A stretch of 19,562 bases of DNA from Ruminococcaceae bacterium UBA2656 (GCA_002359465.1 DENA01000009.1:141558-161119); one strand, 5' to 3'. Numbered from the stretch's first letter, positions 9,125-17,259 are shown. Translations and numbers: made by a program. The notes: a model not told the origin generated them from the letters alone.

Positions 9125-9142
9125 CAGAGTCTATAATTTACC

Positions 9143-9189
9143 TGCAAACGCTTTTGTAGGACACACCCAGGTCTGAATGTGCCCTACAA
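9143..9189. promoter_or_regulatory. cre-like box and hairpin upstream of the opp promoter
   Basis: TGCAAACGCTTTTG (9143-9156) resembles the catabolite-responsive element core TGNAANCGNTNNCA but lacks the final CA, so it is only a weak candidate for a CcpA/LacI-type operator. Overlapping it, TTGTAGG (9154-9160) and CCTACAA (9183-9189), with inner CACA/TGTG, form an imperfect stem. No U run follows on either strand, so it is not a terminator. The site sits about 20 bp upstream of the -35 box, where a regulator could act. Confidence 0.3.
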
Positions 9190-9307
9190 GACAGCTCTAT
9201 TGCATTATTATATCAATTTCCCATGCAAAATACAAGCTAATTATATGAAGAGTTCGCAAATGCTACTGTTTTTTGCATATTCATTTTCTAAATATTCAAT
9301 AGAATTA

Positions 9308-9382
9308 GACAGGCCGATAAACCCATTGGAGAAAATCCTTCCGCAATTTTCCTGTGCTGTTGATACCTGTCGGATTTTCTCC
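9308..9382. repeat. Inverted repeat with a competing pairing, between ptsI and opp
   Basis: GGAGAAAATCC (9328-9338) and GGATTTTCTCC (9372-9382) are perfect 11-bp inverted arms around 33 nt. A second pair, GACAGG (9308-9313) with CCTGTC (9366-9371), would interleave with the first. The rest of 9190-9430 has no convincing gene. No U run follows on either strand. It may be a regulatory RNA element or the remnant of a mobile repeat. Confidence 0.4.
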
Positions 9383-9429
9383 TCTGCCATTTACCCGTGT
9401 GAATAACCATTGAACCTGTTTCGAATTGC

Positions 9430-9464
9430 AAAACAGCCTCCTGTACAAGGAACAGGAGGCTGTT
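9430..9464 (-). terminator. Rho-independent terminator after ptsI
   Basis: Arms ACAGCCTCCTGT and ACAGGAGGCTGT (9433-9444 and 9452-9463) give a perfect 12-bp stem, 13 with the flanking A-T pair, around a 7-nt loop. On the minus strand it is followed by UUUU. It lies about 20 bp after the ptsI stop and separates ptsHI from opp. Confidence 0.82.
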
Positions 9465-9484
9465 GATTGAATAAGGATTGAGCC

Positions 9485-11113
9485 TTACAGTTCGATTTGC
9501 TGAACCGCTTTCCGCAGTTCAAGCACCGCAGAGGGAGTAACCGAAAGCTCACTGACACCAATTTTGACGTAGAATTCCGTCAGACTTGTATCAGCGGCAG
9601 ATTCCCCGCAGATGCCCACCCAGATACCGGCGTTTTTAGCGCTTTCAGCAGTTTTTTCTATCATGCGCAGCACGGCGGGATGCCGCGAATCAAACAGTTT
9701 GGAAATCGTATGGTTCATACGGTCGACCGCCAGTGTATACTGTGTCAGGTCATTGGTACCGATGCTGAAGAAATCAACTTCCTTGGCAAGCAGGTCGCTC
9801 AGCATCACGGATGCAGGCGTTTCAATCATGATGCCGATTTCAATGTCCGGCGCAAACGCAATTTTTTCATCGGACAGATCTTTTTTTACTTTTTCCACAA
9901 TCGATTTGATCTGCCTGACCTCATCAACTGAAATAATCATCGGAAACATAATGGCAAGTTTTCCAAAGGCGGACGCACGGATCAACGCGCGAAGCTGCGT
10001 GACAAACAATTCCTGGCGGTCCAGGCAGATTCTGATTGCGCGGTAGCCCATCGCGGGATTTTCCTCGTGGGGGATGTCCAGATAAGGAACCTGCTTATCC
10101 GCGCCCAGATCCAGCGTGCGGATAATCACGCGTTTTCCTCCCATCTTTTCCAGCACACGTTTATAGGCTTTGAACTGCTCTTCCTCGCTTGGGAAATTCT
10201 TGCTCTCCATATACAGAAACTCGCTGCGGAAAAGGCCGATTCCGTCCGCGTCGTTTTCCAATACCATCGCAACATCTTCCGGATGACCAATATTGGCGTT
10301 AATTTCTATGACGGTACCGTTTTTCGTAACAGCCTTTGTCCCTTTCAGAAGCTTTAATTCATGCTGGTAATTTTCAAAGTCTTTTTGCTTCTTCCGATAT
10401 TCTGTAAGCGTCTGCGTATCAGGCTCCAGAATAATATCCCCTACGGCACCGTCCACAATAATGGAAACGCCGTCCGTCAGCTCCCTGTAGCCGTCTGCAA
10501 GTCCAACCACAGCGGGGATTCCCATCGTCCTCGCCAAAATGGCTGAATGGGAGCTTTTCGAGCCTTCACGCGTTACAAAAGCAAGAACCATATTTTTATC
10601 CATCTGTACGGTTTCACTGGGCATCAAGTCCACCGCACCCACAACGGATGGGGTATTCAGACTGTCCAGTCCGTTGGCAAGGTTTTTATCAAGGCTGCGA
10701 ATCAGTCGTTTAGAGATATCAATTACATCCGCGGAGCGGCCGCGCATATATTCATCGTCCATCTGGGAAAACATCTCTGCGAATTGCCGGCCGGCCTGCC
10801 ATACAGCATATTCCGCATTTACTTTATCATTTTTTATCGCGTCCTGAATCGCGTTAAAATAATCTTCGTCCTGAAGCATCATGATATGAATCTGAAAAAT
10901 CATGGAATTTGCTTCGCCGACACGCTTGAGCGCATTCAAGTATATTTTGTTCAGCGCCTCTACCGCTACCTCTTTTGCCGCTTCCAGACGGGAAAGCTCC
11001 GCTGAAACATCTGTAATACCTTTTTTTTCAATATGATCATCAATATTCACGCAAAGGGTTAAAGCCCCGATTGCATATCCCTTGGATGCGCCGATACCAT
11101 GTATTTTTTTCAT
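9485..11113 (-). CDS. ptsI: Phosphoenolpyruvate-protein phosphotransferase (PTS Enzyme I)
   Basis: This is Enzyme I, the cytoplasmic protein that takes phosphate from phosphoenolpyruvate and passes it to HPr to start sugar uptake by the PTS. At 542 residues it is slightly shorter than the usual ~570. The N-terminal block is IHGIGASKGYAIG. The phosphorylated histidine is His189 in GSKSSHSAILAR. PEP-binding domain blocks include LFRSEFLYM, IRTLDLGADKQVPYL, IGIMIETPASV and FFSIGTNDLTQYTLAVDR, with the conserved cysteine in GICGESAAD. The start is ATG with a modest GGTGGT site, 13 bp after ptsH, so the two form one operon. All catalytic motifs are intact. No sugar-specific EII gene is in the window. 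Confidence 0.96.
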   Translation of the reverse strand: MKKIHGIGASKGYAIGALTLCVNIDDHIEKKGITDVSAELSRLEAAKEVAVEALNKIYLNALKRVGEANSMIFQIHIMMLQDEDYFNAIQDAIKNDKVNAEYAVWQAGRQFAEMFSQMDDEYMRGRSADVIDISKRLIRSLDKNLANGLDSLNTPSVVGAVDLMPSETVQMDKNMVLAFVTREGSKSSHSAILARTMGIPAVVGLADGYRELTDGVSIIVDGAVGDIILEPDTQTLTEYRKKQKDFENYQHELKLLKGTKAVTKNGTVIEINANIGHPEDVAMVLENDADGIGLFRSEFLYMESKNFPSEEEQFKAYKRVLEKMGGKRVIIRTLDLGADKQVPYLDIPHEENPAMGYRAIRICLDRQELFVTQLRALIRASAFGKLAIMFPMIISVDEVRQIKSIVEKVKKDLSDEKIAFAPDIEIGIMIETPASVMLSDLLAKEVDFFSIGTNDLTQYTLAVDRMNHTISKLFDSRHPAVLRMIEKTAESAKNAGIWVGICGESAADTSLTEFYVKIGVSELSVTPSAVLELRKAVQQIEL

Positions 11114-11126
11114 ACTACCACCAGCC

Positions 11127-11384
11127 TTAAAGATTTTTCTCGCAGAACTCTTTTAGTTTCAAACAGTCTGCCTCTTCGTTTACACCTTCAACCGTAACGG
11201 TAATCTCATCATTCTGTTTTACGCAAAGACCCATAACTGCGAACAGTTTTTTCGCGCTGATTGTTTTTGATTTAAAGGTGATGTTTATATCCGAATCACA
11301 GGAAGATGCCAATTTCACAAGCAGTCCTGCCGGTCTGGCATGGAGCCCTGCTTCATCTTTGACCGCAAATTGGAACGTCTGCAC
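11127..11384 (-). CDS. ptsH: Phosphocarrier protein HPr with Lys at the regulatory Ser46 position
   Basis: HPr is a small cytoplasmic protein that relays phosphate from Enzyme I (His15~P) to the sugar-specific EIIA proteins. The reading frame extends to a TTG at 11393, but that abuts the AAAGG. GTG 11384..11382 lies 9 nt from it, gives 85 residues, and places the active histidine at exactly 15 in GLHARPAG. In Gram-positives the regulatory kinase HPrK phosphorylates Ser46 in the block AKS-IMGVMSLG. Here the aligned block reads AKKLFAVMGLC, so residue 46 is lysine. This HPr should carry out PTS transport but should not form P-Ser-HPr. It is the first gene of a two-gene operon with ptsI. The family is certain; the regulatory consequence is inferred. 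Confidence 0.95.
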   Translation of the reverse strand: MQTFQFAVKDEAGLHARPAGLLVKLASSCDSDINITFKSKTISAKKLFAVMGLCVKQNDEITVTVEGVNEEADCLKLKEFCEKNL

Positions 11385-11460
11385 ATTAACCAACCTTTCT
11401 CATATCTTAATATACTCTATTTTTGATTTTCTGTTTTATAAATATAGTTTGACTAAAATC

Positions 11461-11488
11461 ATTGTATCAATTTTGGCTGATTTGTCAA
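11461..11488 (-). promoter_or_regulatory. Predicted sigma-A-type promoter of ptsHI
   Basis: The minus strand reads TTGACA (11488..11483), 16 nt, TACAAT (11466..11461), in the 104-bp gap after the upstream gene. A leader of about 70 nt is predicted. I saw no clear terminator between the upstream DHHW gene and this promoter, so some read-through into ptsH is possible. Confidence 0.6.
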
Positions 11489-11497
11489 TGATTGTTT

Positions 11498-12691
11498 TTA
11501 ACGCGCGCTTAACTTATTGGCTACTGAAACATCGCAAAGCTGCTTAATGCTGTAAATTGCCGCCGTATCGGTAATTCCGTTTTGTTGAATATACTCATAA
11601 ATATCCTGATTGTAATATCTAAGGTCGATAATGTGTATTTCCTGGAAATTTGTTGCAAGAAACGGCACCATACTGTTTGCATAAGAATCTTTGATAATCA
11701 GCAGTTTTTTACTGTTGTTCACGGCGGAATTTTTCACCACGTCCACACTATGGTTGCCGCCAAGAAACACGGAATACTTATCTTTCTTTTCCAGATATTC
11801 TTTCCAAAAAAGGCCGGTGCGCTGCTGCTTTCCGGTTTGCTGCGTAAGTACGGCCTGCTCTTTATACACCGGCAAATACAGCTCATCGGGGGCCTGCGTT
11901 GTCAAAATCGCCTTCGAATATAAAGTCCCAAGGAATGAATTTGAAACCTCCTTAAAATCAAAATCCGACTGCGGTGTCGCCTTCATATTCATCGCCTTTA
12001 TAAGAGCCTCATAGCCCTTGTAGGCGCCGAACGTATTCCAATGGTGATCTGTCTTATAATAACAGTCGTTTCCCGTACGGTCACTCAGTGTATCAAAAAG
12101 ATCAATCACCTTCGTATTTTGTCCGGCACCCGCTTTAATCGTATTAAATTCCTCATGCTGGTCATGGCTGGGCGCGGAAAACGGAAGCCTGTCCTGCTGT
12201 TCCTGCGCACCGGAAGGTACCGGCATAAAATAAAAAGGAAGTGACGTCCTTTTCGCGAATAATTGGATCGCAGACACATTGCGCACGAAAACGTCAGTCC
12301 GGTTTGGCAGAAGCACCTCATACAAATGGTCATTGCTGCCAAAATATACACCGCCTTCGGCCGGGACTCGGCTGTAATTAGAGCCAAGATCCCGTTTGCC
12401 CATCATAAGCTGAATCCGTGTATTGAGCGCAATAAAGTTTTTGCGGAGCATAAAATGATCGCCAACATAACTCTCTATGGAATCCATAAAAGACCCGTCC
12501 GCCAGCGAGCTCAGCGTGATTTTTGGCGCGGATTCAAGCACGCGGTTTTCATCTTCGGAAAAATCCTGCTTCGGCGCAAAAACCAAATACGAGACACCAA
12601 TCAGGATAGTTATAAATAAAACCATCGTAACAGCTACAGATTCAAAATCACATTTCCGGATATTTTCTTTTATATTCAAAAAAAATTTCAT
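11498..12691 (-). CDS. DHHW-family protein, likely extracellular O-acetylation partner
   Basis: This 397-residue protein has one N-terminal membrane span (about 18-38) and an extracellular domain of the DHHW/AlgX-like family. The namesake motif is KTDHHWNTFGAY, with DHHW at 215-218. A later LLIIKDSYANSMVPFL block is the family's Asp/Ser segment. Such SGNH-like proteins work with an MBOAT channel and move acetyl groups onto extracellular polysaccharides (AlgJ/AlgX, PatB-type roles). It follows the MBOAT gene by 115 bp in the same direction, which supports that pairing. The start is ATG with AAGGTG upstream. The gap has a TATAAT-like hexamer but no good -35 box, so co-transcription with the MBOAT gene is likely. 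Which glycan it modifies is unknown. Confidence 0.88.
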   Translation of the reverse strand: MKFFLNIKENIRKCDFESVAVTMVLFITILIGVSYLVFAPKQDFSEDENRVLESAPKITLSSLADGSFMDSIESYVGDHFMLRKNFIALNTRIQLMMGKRDLGSNYSRVPAEGGVYFGSNDHLYEVLLPNRTDVFVRNVSAIQLFAKRTSLPFYFMPVPSGAQEQQDRLPFSAPSHDQHEEFNTIKAGAGQNTKVIDLFDTLSDRTGNDCYYKTDHHWNTFGAYKGYEALIKAMNMKATPQSDFDFKEVSNSFLGTLYSKAILTTQAPDELYLPVYKEQAVLTQQTGKQQRTGLFWKEYLEKKDKYSVFLGGNHSVDVVKNSAVNNSKKLLIIKDSYANSMVPFLATNFQEIHIIDLRYYNQDIYEYIQQNGITDTAAIYSIKQLCDVSVANKLSAR

Positions 12692-12806
12692 CTTTTCACC
12701 TTAAAACAGTAATTCCGATTCACGGCATCTTATTTCTCCAAACCTAATTGCCGGGGTGATTGATTCACACCTAATTATAATAAACGATTATGATATCCTT
12801 TTTTGT

Positions 12807-14198
12807 CTAAAAACGGAAATAAAGGAATGGATTATAAGAATTATCTACCAAAAAGGTCATCGACATAATAAAAAGACAAATAAATCCAATACTCCAAATT
12901 ACTTTGCCGGGCGTTCCGCTTTTACGCAGTCTTTCCGTCAGGGTTCCGAACAGCGTTGAACTGCATAATGCCGCAATCACCAGCAAAGGCACATACGTAA
13001 CCAGCGAATAGATTCCAAGCTTGTCTGCGCCGGGCGCGAACCCAAACATTGCGCCAAGAATTCCAAACGCTTTCCGGATATCAAGATAAGAAAAGAACAC
13101 CCAGCCGATCACTGCAGCCAAAAAACTGTAAAGCCATTGGAAGAAGGAGGGAATCTTATCAAGCCATTTCTGAAGGAAAAGCTTCTCACAGATAATTAGA
13201 ACAGCATAATAGGCGCCCCACATGGCGAAATTCCAGCTTGCGCCGTGCCAAATACCGGTCAGTACCCACACGATCGCAAGGTTACGGACATTTTTTAAGG
13301 TAGAGCATCGATTGCCTCCGAGCGGAATATAGACATATTCACGGAACCATGTTCCCAGCGTAATATGCCAACGGCGCCAGAACTCTGAAACACTGTGCGA
13401 AACATACGGATGACGAAAATTTTCAGGAATTTGAAAACCAAACATACCGGCAAGCCCGATTGCCATATCTGAATATCCGGAAAAATCAAGATAAATCTGA
13501 AAGGTAAACGCAAGTATGCCAAGCCAGGCAGTCAGTGTGCTTGGGTTACCCATATACTGCACTTTGTCGGCAAGCATGGCAAGATTATTTGCAAGCAGCA
13601 CTTTTTTAAAAAGGCCGACCATAAAGCGCCTGCCACCGGATGTAAATTTTTCCAGTGTCTCCTGTCGATTATGCAGCTGTTCAGCCAGATCTTCATAACG
13701 GACAATCGGGCCGGCCACCAAATGAGGAAAAAAGGAAATATAGGCGCCGAAATCTATAAGGTTGCGCTGCGCCGGCGCCTCTCCGCGGTAAATATCGATA
13801 GAGTAAGAAAGGGATTCGAAAGTGTAAAAAGAAATGCCGATTGGGAGTGCGACCGCCGGTAGCGGTATGGAAAAACCCGCAACAGAATTGAGAGTCTCTA
13901 CTAAAAGGCTTGAATACTTAAAAAAGCCGAGCAAACCTAGGTTGACACAAATACTGATAATCAAAAAAACGCGGGCTTTCGCCTTTTCATCGTGATACTT
14001 ACTAATATAATATCCGGCTACATAGTCAAACCCGGTGGTAAACAGCATTAAGAAAACATAGACCGGTTCACCCCAGGCGTAGAAAATCAAACTGAAAATA
14101 AACAAGCAAAGATTTTTAAATTTTCGCGGCACAAGAAAATAAATAATCAGTACCACTGGTAAAAATACAAATATAAATAATAAGCTGCTAAATATCAT
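12807..14198 (-). CDS. MBOAT-family O-acyltransferase (AlgI/PatA-like)
   Basis: This polytopic membrane protein of 463 residues belongs to the membrane-bound O-acyltransferase family, AlgI/PatA/DltB branch. It passes acyl groups, usually acetyl, from the cytoplasm to an extracellular acceptor system. Family blocks are FYAWGEPVYVFLML, GISFYTFESLSYSID, FFPHLVAGPIVRY, and WRRWHITLGTWFREYVYIPLGG. The catalytic histidine of the family is His318 in TGIWHGASWNF, and a second conserved histidine is His278 in WRRWH. The start is ATG with AGGGG 8 nt upstream. Promoter-like boxes and a palindrome lie in front, and the DHHW partner gene lies behind. DltB was considered, but the flanking DHHW gene and lack of dltA/C/D favour polysaccharide O-acetylation. 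Confidence 0.93.
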   Translation of the reverse strand: MIFSSLLFIFVFLPVVLIIYFLVPRKFKNLCLFIFSLIFYAWGEPVYVFLMLFTTGFDYVAGYYISKYHDEKAKARVFLIISICVNLGLLGFFKYSSLLVETLNSVAGFSIPLPAVALPIGISFYTFESLSYSIDIYRGEAPAQRNLIDFGAYISFFPHLVAGPIVRYEDLAEQLHNRQETLEKFTSGGRRFMVGLFKKVLLANNLAMLADKVQYMGNPSTLTAWLGILAFTFQIYLDFSGYSDMAIGLAGMFGFQIPENFRHPYVSHSVSEFWRRWHITLGTWFREYVYIPLGGNRCSTLKNVRNLAIVWVLTGIWHGASWNFAMWGAYYAVLIICEKLFLQKWLDKIPSFFQWLYSFLAAVIGWVFFSYLDIRKAFGILGAMFGFAPGADKLGIYSLVTYVPLLVIAALCSSTLFGTLTERLRKSGTPGKVIWSIGFICLFIMSMTFLVDNSYNPFLYFRF

Positions 14199-14231
14199 TT
14201 TACCGTTCCCCTGCGTTTTTATAATACCTCT

Positions 14232-14260
14232 ATTTTACGTTATCCGCGATCTTTTTTCAA
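14232..14260 (-). promoter_or_regulatory. Predicted sigma-A-type promoter of the MBOAT-DHHW genes
   Basis: The minus strand reads TTGAAA (14260..14255), 17 nt, TAAAAT (14237..14232), about 35 bp before the MBOAT start codon. The spacing is ideal and each box differs from consensus by one base or so. The leader would be short, near 30 nt. Confidence 0.5.
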
Positions 14261-14273
14261 GTAAGAGTATATA

Positions 14274-14296
14274 AACAATACAATTAAAGTATTGTT
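14274..14296. promoter_or_regulatory. Palindromic operator-like site upstream of the MBOAT promoter
   Basis: AACAATAC (14274-14281) and GTATTGTT (14289-14296) are perfect 8-bp inverted arms around a 7-nt AT spacer. The site ends 14 bp upstream of the predicted -35 box. It has the size and symmetry of a dimeric regulator's binding site, and no U run follows. No regulator gene is adjacent. Confidence 0.4.
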
Positions 14297-14352
14297 CATT
14301 TTGTTGACTGGAATGCAGCCATGTTCCGTTGCTTTTTACTAACATAGCACAA

Positions 14353-14386
14353 AGCGGCGGCCTGGGCTTTCGCCCAAACCGCCGCT
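14353..14386 (-). terminator. Strong GAAA-loop hairpin after the surface-protein gene
   Basis: On the minus strand, AGCGGCGG pairs with CCGCCGCT and the stem continues through two U-G pairs, a U-A pair and GGGC/GCCC to a GAAA loop. The total is 15 bp. Only UUUGUGCU follows, a poor U tail, but the stem is very stable. It lies about 75 bp after the stop and probably ends and protects the transcript. The rest of 14199-14463 has no gene. Confidence 0.72.
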
Positions 14387-14463
14387 ACGCAAATACAACT
14401 ATACTTATTTTGTTGAGATAGTAATAATTTGATTAAAAGAGATTGCTTGTGCTAAAGAGTTAC

Positions 14464-17259
14464 TTAGCCAACAGTAGCAACGAAAGTCTTAACGCCATTT
14501 ACATAAACGCCAGTCTTCGCGCCAGCCTTGCCAACAGAAGTGATCTTGTAGAAGTAGTCGTTGCCGACTTTCTTTACAAATTCAGCTTTGAATGCACCGG
14601 CAGTGCCAAGTGCAAAGGTCGGTGTTGCTGCAGCAGTAACTTTAACTTGGTAAGAACCCTTTACAGTAGTATCCTTTGTTGTGTCTGTTGAGAAAGCAGG
14701 AGCTTTTACAGAAGCAACAAGAAGTTTAACGCCGTTGAGGTAAACACCAGTGGAAGCACCAACATTGCCGATTGCTGTGACCTTGTAGAAGTAGTCATTG
14801 CCATTCTTAGAAGCAAGTTCTACCTTGAAGACACCAGCAGTACCAACTGTGAAAGTCGGGGCAGTTGTTGAAGTAATCTTGAACTGATAGGAGGAACCCT
14901 TTGCAACAGAGAAGTCCTTGGTTGTGTCGGAAGTAGCTTCCGGTACAGCAAGAGCTGTAATGTCGCACTTAGCCGCATCATAGTCATCCAGCACTTCGCC
15001 GTCTTCACCATACATTGTTGCAGTCAGTGTGGTCTTGTTTTCGGAAGCGAAATCAGGATCAAGAGCATTAACTGTAATCTTTGCAGTGTTGCCGGTTGTT
15101 GTTAAAGTAAAGACATCGCTGCTGCCGCCGTCAAGTTCCCACTTAATGGTAGCACCGGTCGGAAGAGCTGTTCCGTTCGGATAAGCGGAAGCTGTGAAGG
15201 TCTCAGAATAGCCTTTTGCAATCTTTGCGGAGTCCTTGTTAATTGCAATACCCGCAAAAGCGATAGATTTAATCTTAAAGGTATCAACACTGTTTCCGGT
15301 AGAAACATCAAGCGTAAAGCCAAATGTATCCATATCATCAACACCAACAGCGTCTTTGTCAGCCTTGAAAACTGTTGTGCCAGAAGCAAGAGTTGTATCG
15401 GAAAGCTTCAGTGTTACACCGGAGGCGCCTTCTTTGATATAAAGCTTACCGGCCGCGATCTTCATTGTGCCGTCGCCGTCAACATTTTTCACGGTTAAAG
15501 CGTCTTTGAAGATAAAACTTGTGTCGCTGCCGACATCAATCGTATCAGCGGTAAGAGCGCCGGTCATAGTCAGAACGGTGTCTTCGTTGTCAGTTGAAAC
15601 AGTCGCGTTCTTTGCGTTCTTCGGAGCGGCAATGGTGCCGATATAAGCATCATCATTCGCATCGCCGAAAGCAAATTCGGTCGTATAATAGTCAGCATCA
15701 ATGGAAGAGATGGAGAGCTTGCTTTCGCCAACGATGGTACTTGTGCCAGCATCAGCATTGATTACAATACCCTTTACGGTCAGTTTCGCATCGTCGGAAG
15801 TAATGTTAGCAGCCGGAGCAGTAATCGTTCCGACAGAAACAGTGACATCCTCGTCATTGGATGTAACTTCTACCGGAGTCTTACTCTTGATGTCGCCGAC
15901 AGTACCGTCGGTCACCTTTACATCTCCAGACGTTTTTGCTTCGATATTGCCGACAACTGTGTCGTCGCCGCTCACGGTAACATCTGAATTCTTCGTGGTG
16001 ACATTACCGACCTTACCACCGGTAATATCGACAACGCCTTTATCAAGCTTCACTTCGGTAACTTTACCGTCTGTGATCTTCAGGGTGCCAAGCTCGCCGG
16101 AAATTTTCGCAACATTGGTTTTCTCGCCAACGCTGACTACACCGGTATAGGCATCTGGGAAAACAACTTCGCAGTCTTTTGCATCAATCGAAACGCCGCC
16201 AGTACTGGTCAGCTTCGTGGTAGAACCGTTACCCTTCGCAAGGGTATAAGCAACACCAGTACCGTATCCCGGAAGATCTTTTACGGAAATTTTCTTTTCA
16301 ATCTTTGTCTTTAAGGTGAATTTGTCTTCAGTATCCTTAGACACCTTGTAATTGGTGCTGTCAGAAACAACCTTCTTAACAGTGATTGTTACATTGCCCG
16401 TCTTAGCATCCTCAGGATAACCATTTGCACCGACTGTGCCTCTGCCAAGCTTTACACTAATTTCTGAATTAACAGAACCATTATCGGCGTCGGTGGCAGT
16501 AGCGGGCAGTGCAGTATAATGCAAATCTGCCGTACCGGTTGCGCTACCGCTGCTAAGCTCGTAGCTATAAATATTAGTATCCGCAGAAGTACCGTTAAAA
16601 CCATCTTTTGCGGTAGTCAGCTTCACTTTTGAGAAGTCCGCAAGCGGAGTACCACTAACGACGTCCTGAACAGCCTTGTAAATGCCGATTACCTTTGTGG
16701 CATTTGCATTTCTTGCAAAGGTCTCGAAATCATCCAGTCCTTCGCCCGGTACATAGCCAGAAGCAGGTTTTGGCTCACCAAATACGATGTCGCCCGCATT
16801 GTAGGAATGCACCGTTAAGTTTGCTCTGCCTTTTACGGTATACTCTGTGTCATTGTCATCGTCAGGATCAGTGTAGTCGCCTGAATAGAGAACGGACAGC
16901 ACTTCCGTACCGGCCTTGTTCTTCAACTTCAGGTCTGCTTTACCCGCATCCATGTCAATGTCCGCAGAAACCAGTTTGTCGCCGGAAACATGGGAAACAG
17001 CCGCAATTTTAACACCGGTGACATCTCCATGCTCTTTTGTTTCCAACTTGAAATCGTTTTTCATCAGCCAATCGTTAATCGAAACCGGGTCATTATGACC
17101 GCTGTCGTTAACAAGGTAGATATCGTCGTGGTCTGGGTCGCTGACGATTCCGCTTAATGTCTTCTTGGTAGAAGCAAAAGCGAAGTTTGCCGAAAAGCTG
17201 GTTACTACAAGTGCTAATGCAAGCACAAGAGAAACAACTTTTCCTGTGATTTTTTTCAT
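14464..17259 (-). CDS. Large secreted surface protein with beta-solenoid-like centre and two C-terminal repeats
   Basis: This 931-residue protein starts at ATG 17259..17257, 9 nt after a perfect AAGGAGG (17275..17269); a further 21 upstream codons in frame lack a site. A Sec signal peptide ends near NFAFA|STKK (cleavage about 29/30). Residues 30-350 are mixed, acidic and Thr/Asp-rich. Residues about 355-625 are a run of short Val/Thr/Ile/Gly strands with alternating KITDGKVTEVKL and GKVGNVTTKNSDV motifs, suggesting a beta-solenoid. Residues 665-777 look like a bacterial Ig-like (Big_2-type) domain. Residues 778-858 and 859-931 are tandem copies of one module. I see no SLH domain, sortase motif or lipobox. 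The consensus promoter, strong binding site and structured leader suggest an abundant protein, possibly the S-layer or a major wall protein, but I do not recognise the family. Confidence 0.88.
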   Translation of the reverse strand: MKKITGKVVSLVLALALVVTSFSANFAFASTKKTLSGIVSDPDHDDIYLVNDSGHNDPVSINDWLMKNDFKLETKEHGDVTGVKIAAVSHVSGDKLVSADIDMDAGKADLKLKNKAGTEVLSVLYSGDYTDPDDDNDTEYTVKGRANLTVHSYNAGDIVFGEPKPASGYVPGEGLDDFETFARNANATKVIGIYKAVQDVVSGTPLADFSKVKLTTAKDGFNGTSADTNIYSYELSSGSATGTADLHYTALPATATDADNGSVNSEISVKLGRGTVGANGYPEDAKTGNVTITVKKVVSDSTNYKVSKDTEDKFTLKTKIEKKISVKDLPGYGTGVAYTLAKGNGSTTKLTSTGGVSIDAKDCEVVFPDAYTGVVSVGEKTNVAKISGELGTLKITDGKVTEVKLDKGVVDITGGKVGNVTTKNSDVTVSGDDTVVGNIEAKTSGDVKVTDGTVGDIKSKTPVEVTSNDEDVTVSVGTITAPAANITSDDAKLTVKGIVINADAGTSTIVGESKLSISSIDADYYTTEFAFGDANDDAYIGTIAAPKNAKNATVSTDNEDTVLTMTGALTADTIDVGSDTSFIFKDALTVKNVDGDGTMKIAAGKLYIKEGASGVTLKLSDTTLASGTTVFKADKDAVGVDDMDTFGFTLDVSTGNSVDTFKIKSIAFAGIAINKDSAKIAKGYSETFTASAYPNGTALPTGATIKWELDGGSSDVFTLTTTGNTAKITVNALDPDFASENKTTLTATMYGEDGEVLDDYDAAKCDITALAVPEATSDTTKDFSVAKGSSYQFKITSTTAPTFTVGTAGVFKVELASKNGNDYFYKVTAIGNVGASTGVYLNGVKLLVASVKAPAFSTDTTKDTTVKGSYQVKVTAAATPTFALGTAGAFKAEFVKKVGNDYFYKITSVGKAGAKTGVYVNGVKTFVATVG
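14467..14928 (-). repeat. Tandem coding repeat: two ~75-residue C-terminal modules
   Basis: Copy 1 is 14928..14686 and copy 2 is 14685..14467. Both begin with DTTKD and share the landmarks PTF-x-x-GTAG-x-FK, GNDYFYK and TGVY-x-NGVK. Copy 1 is 8 residues longer because of a linker (APAFST) and small insertions. The modules probably arose by duplication and are a candidate wall- or glycan-binding unit. No function is known to me. Confidence 0.85.

Noticed and set aside
9154..9189. Hairpin considered as a terminator
   Set aside because: No U run follows on either strand and it lies upstream of the opp promoter, after ptsI already has a strong terminator.
9179..9406. Plus-strand 75-codon frame in the ptsI-opp gap
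   Set aside because: It starts with GTG without a good binding site, has no promoter or family resemblance, and runs through the inverted repeat at 9328-9382.
14386..14395. ACGCAAATAC shared with the leader of the surface-protein gene on the other strand
   Set aside because: A 10-base match in AT-rich DNA with no extension on either side; most likely chance.
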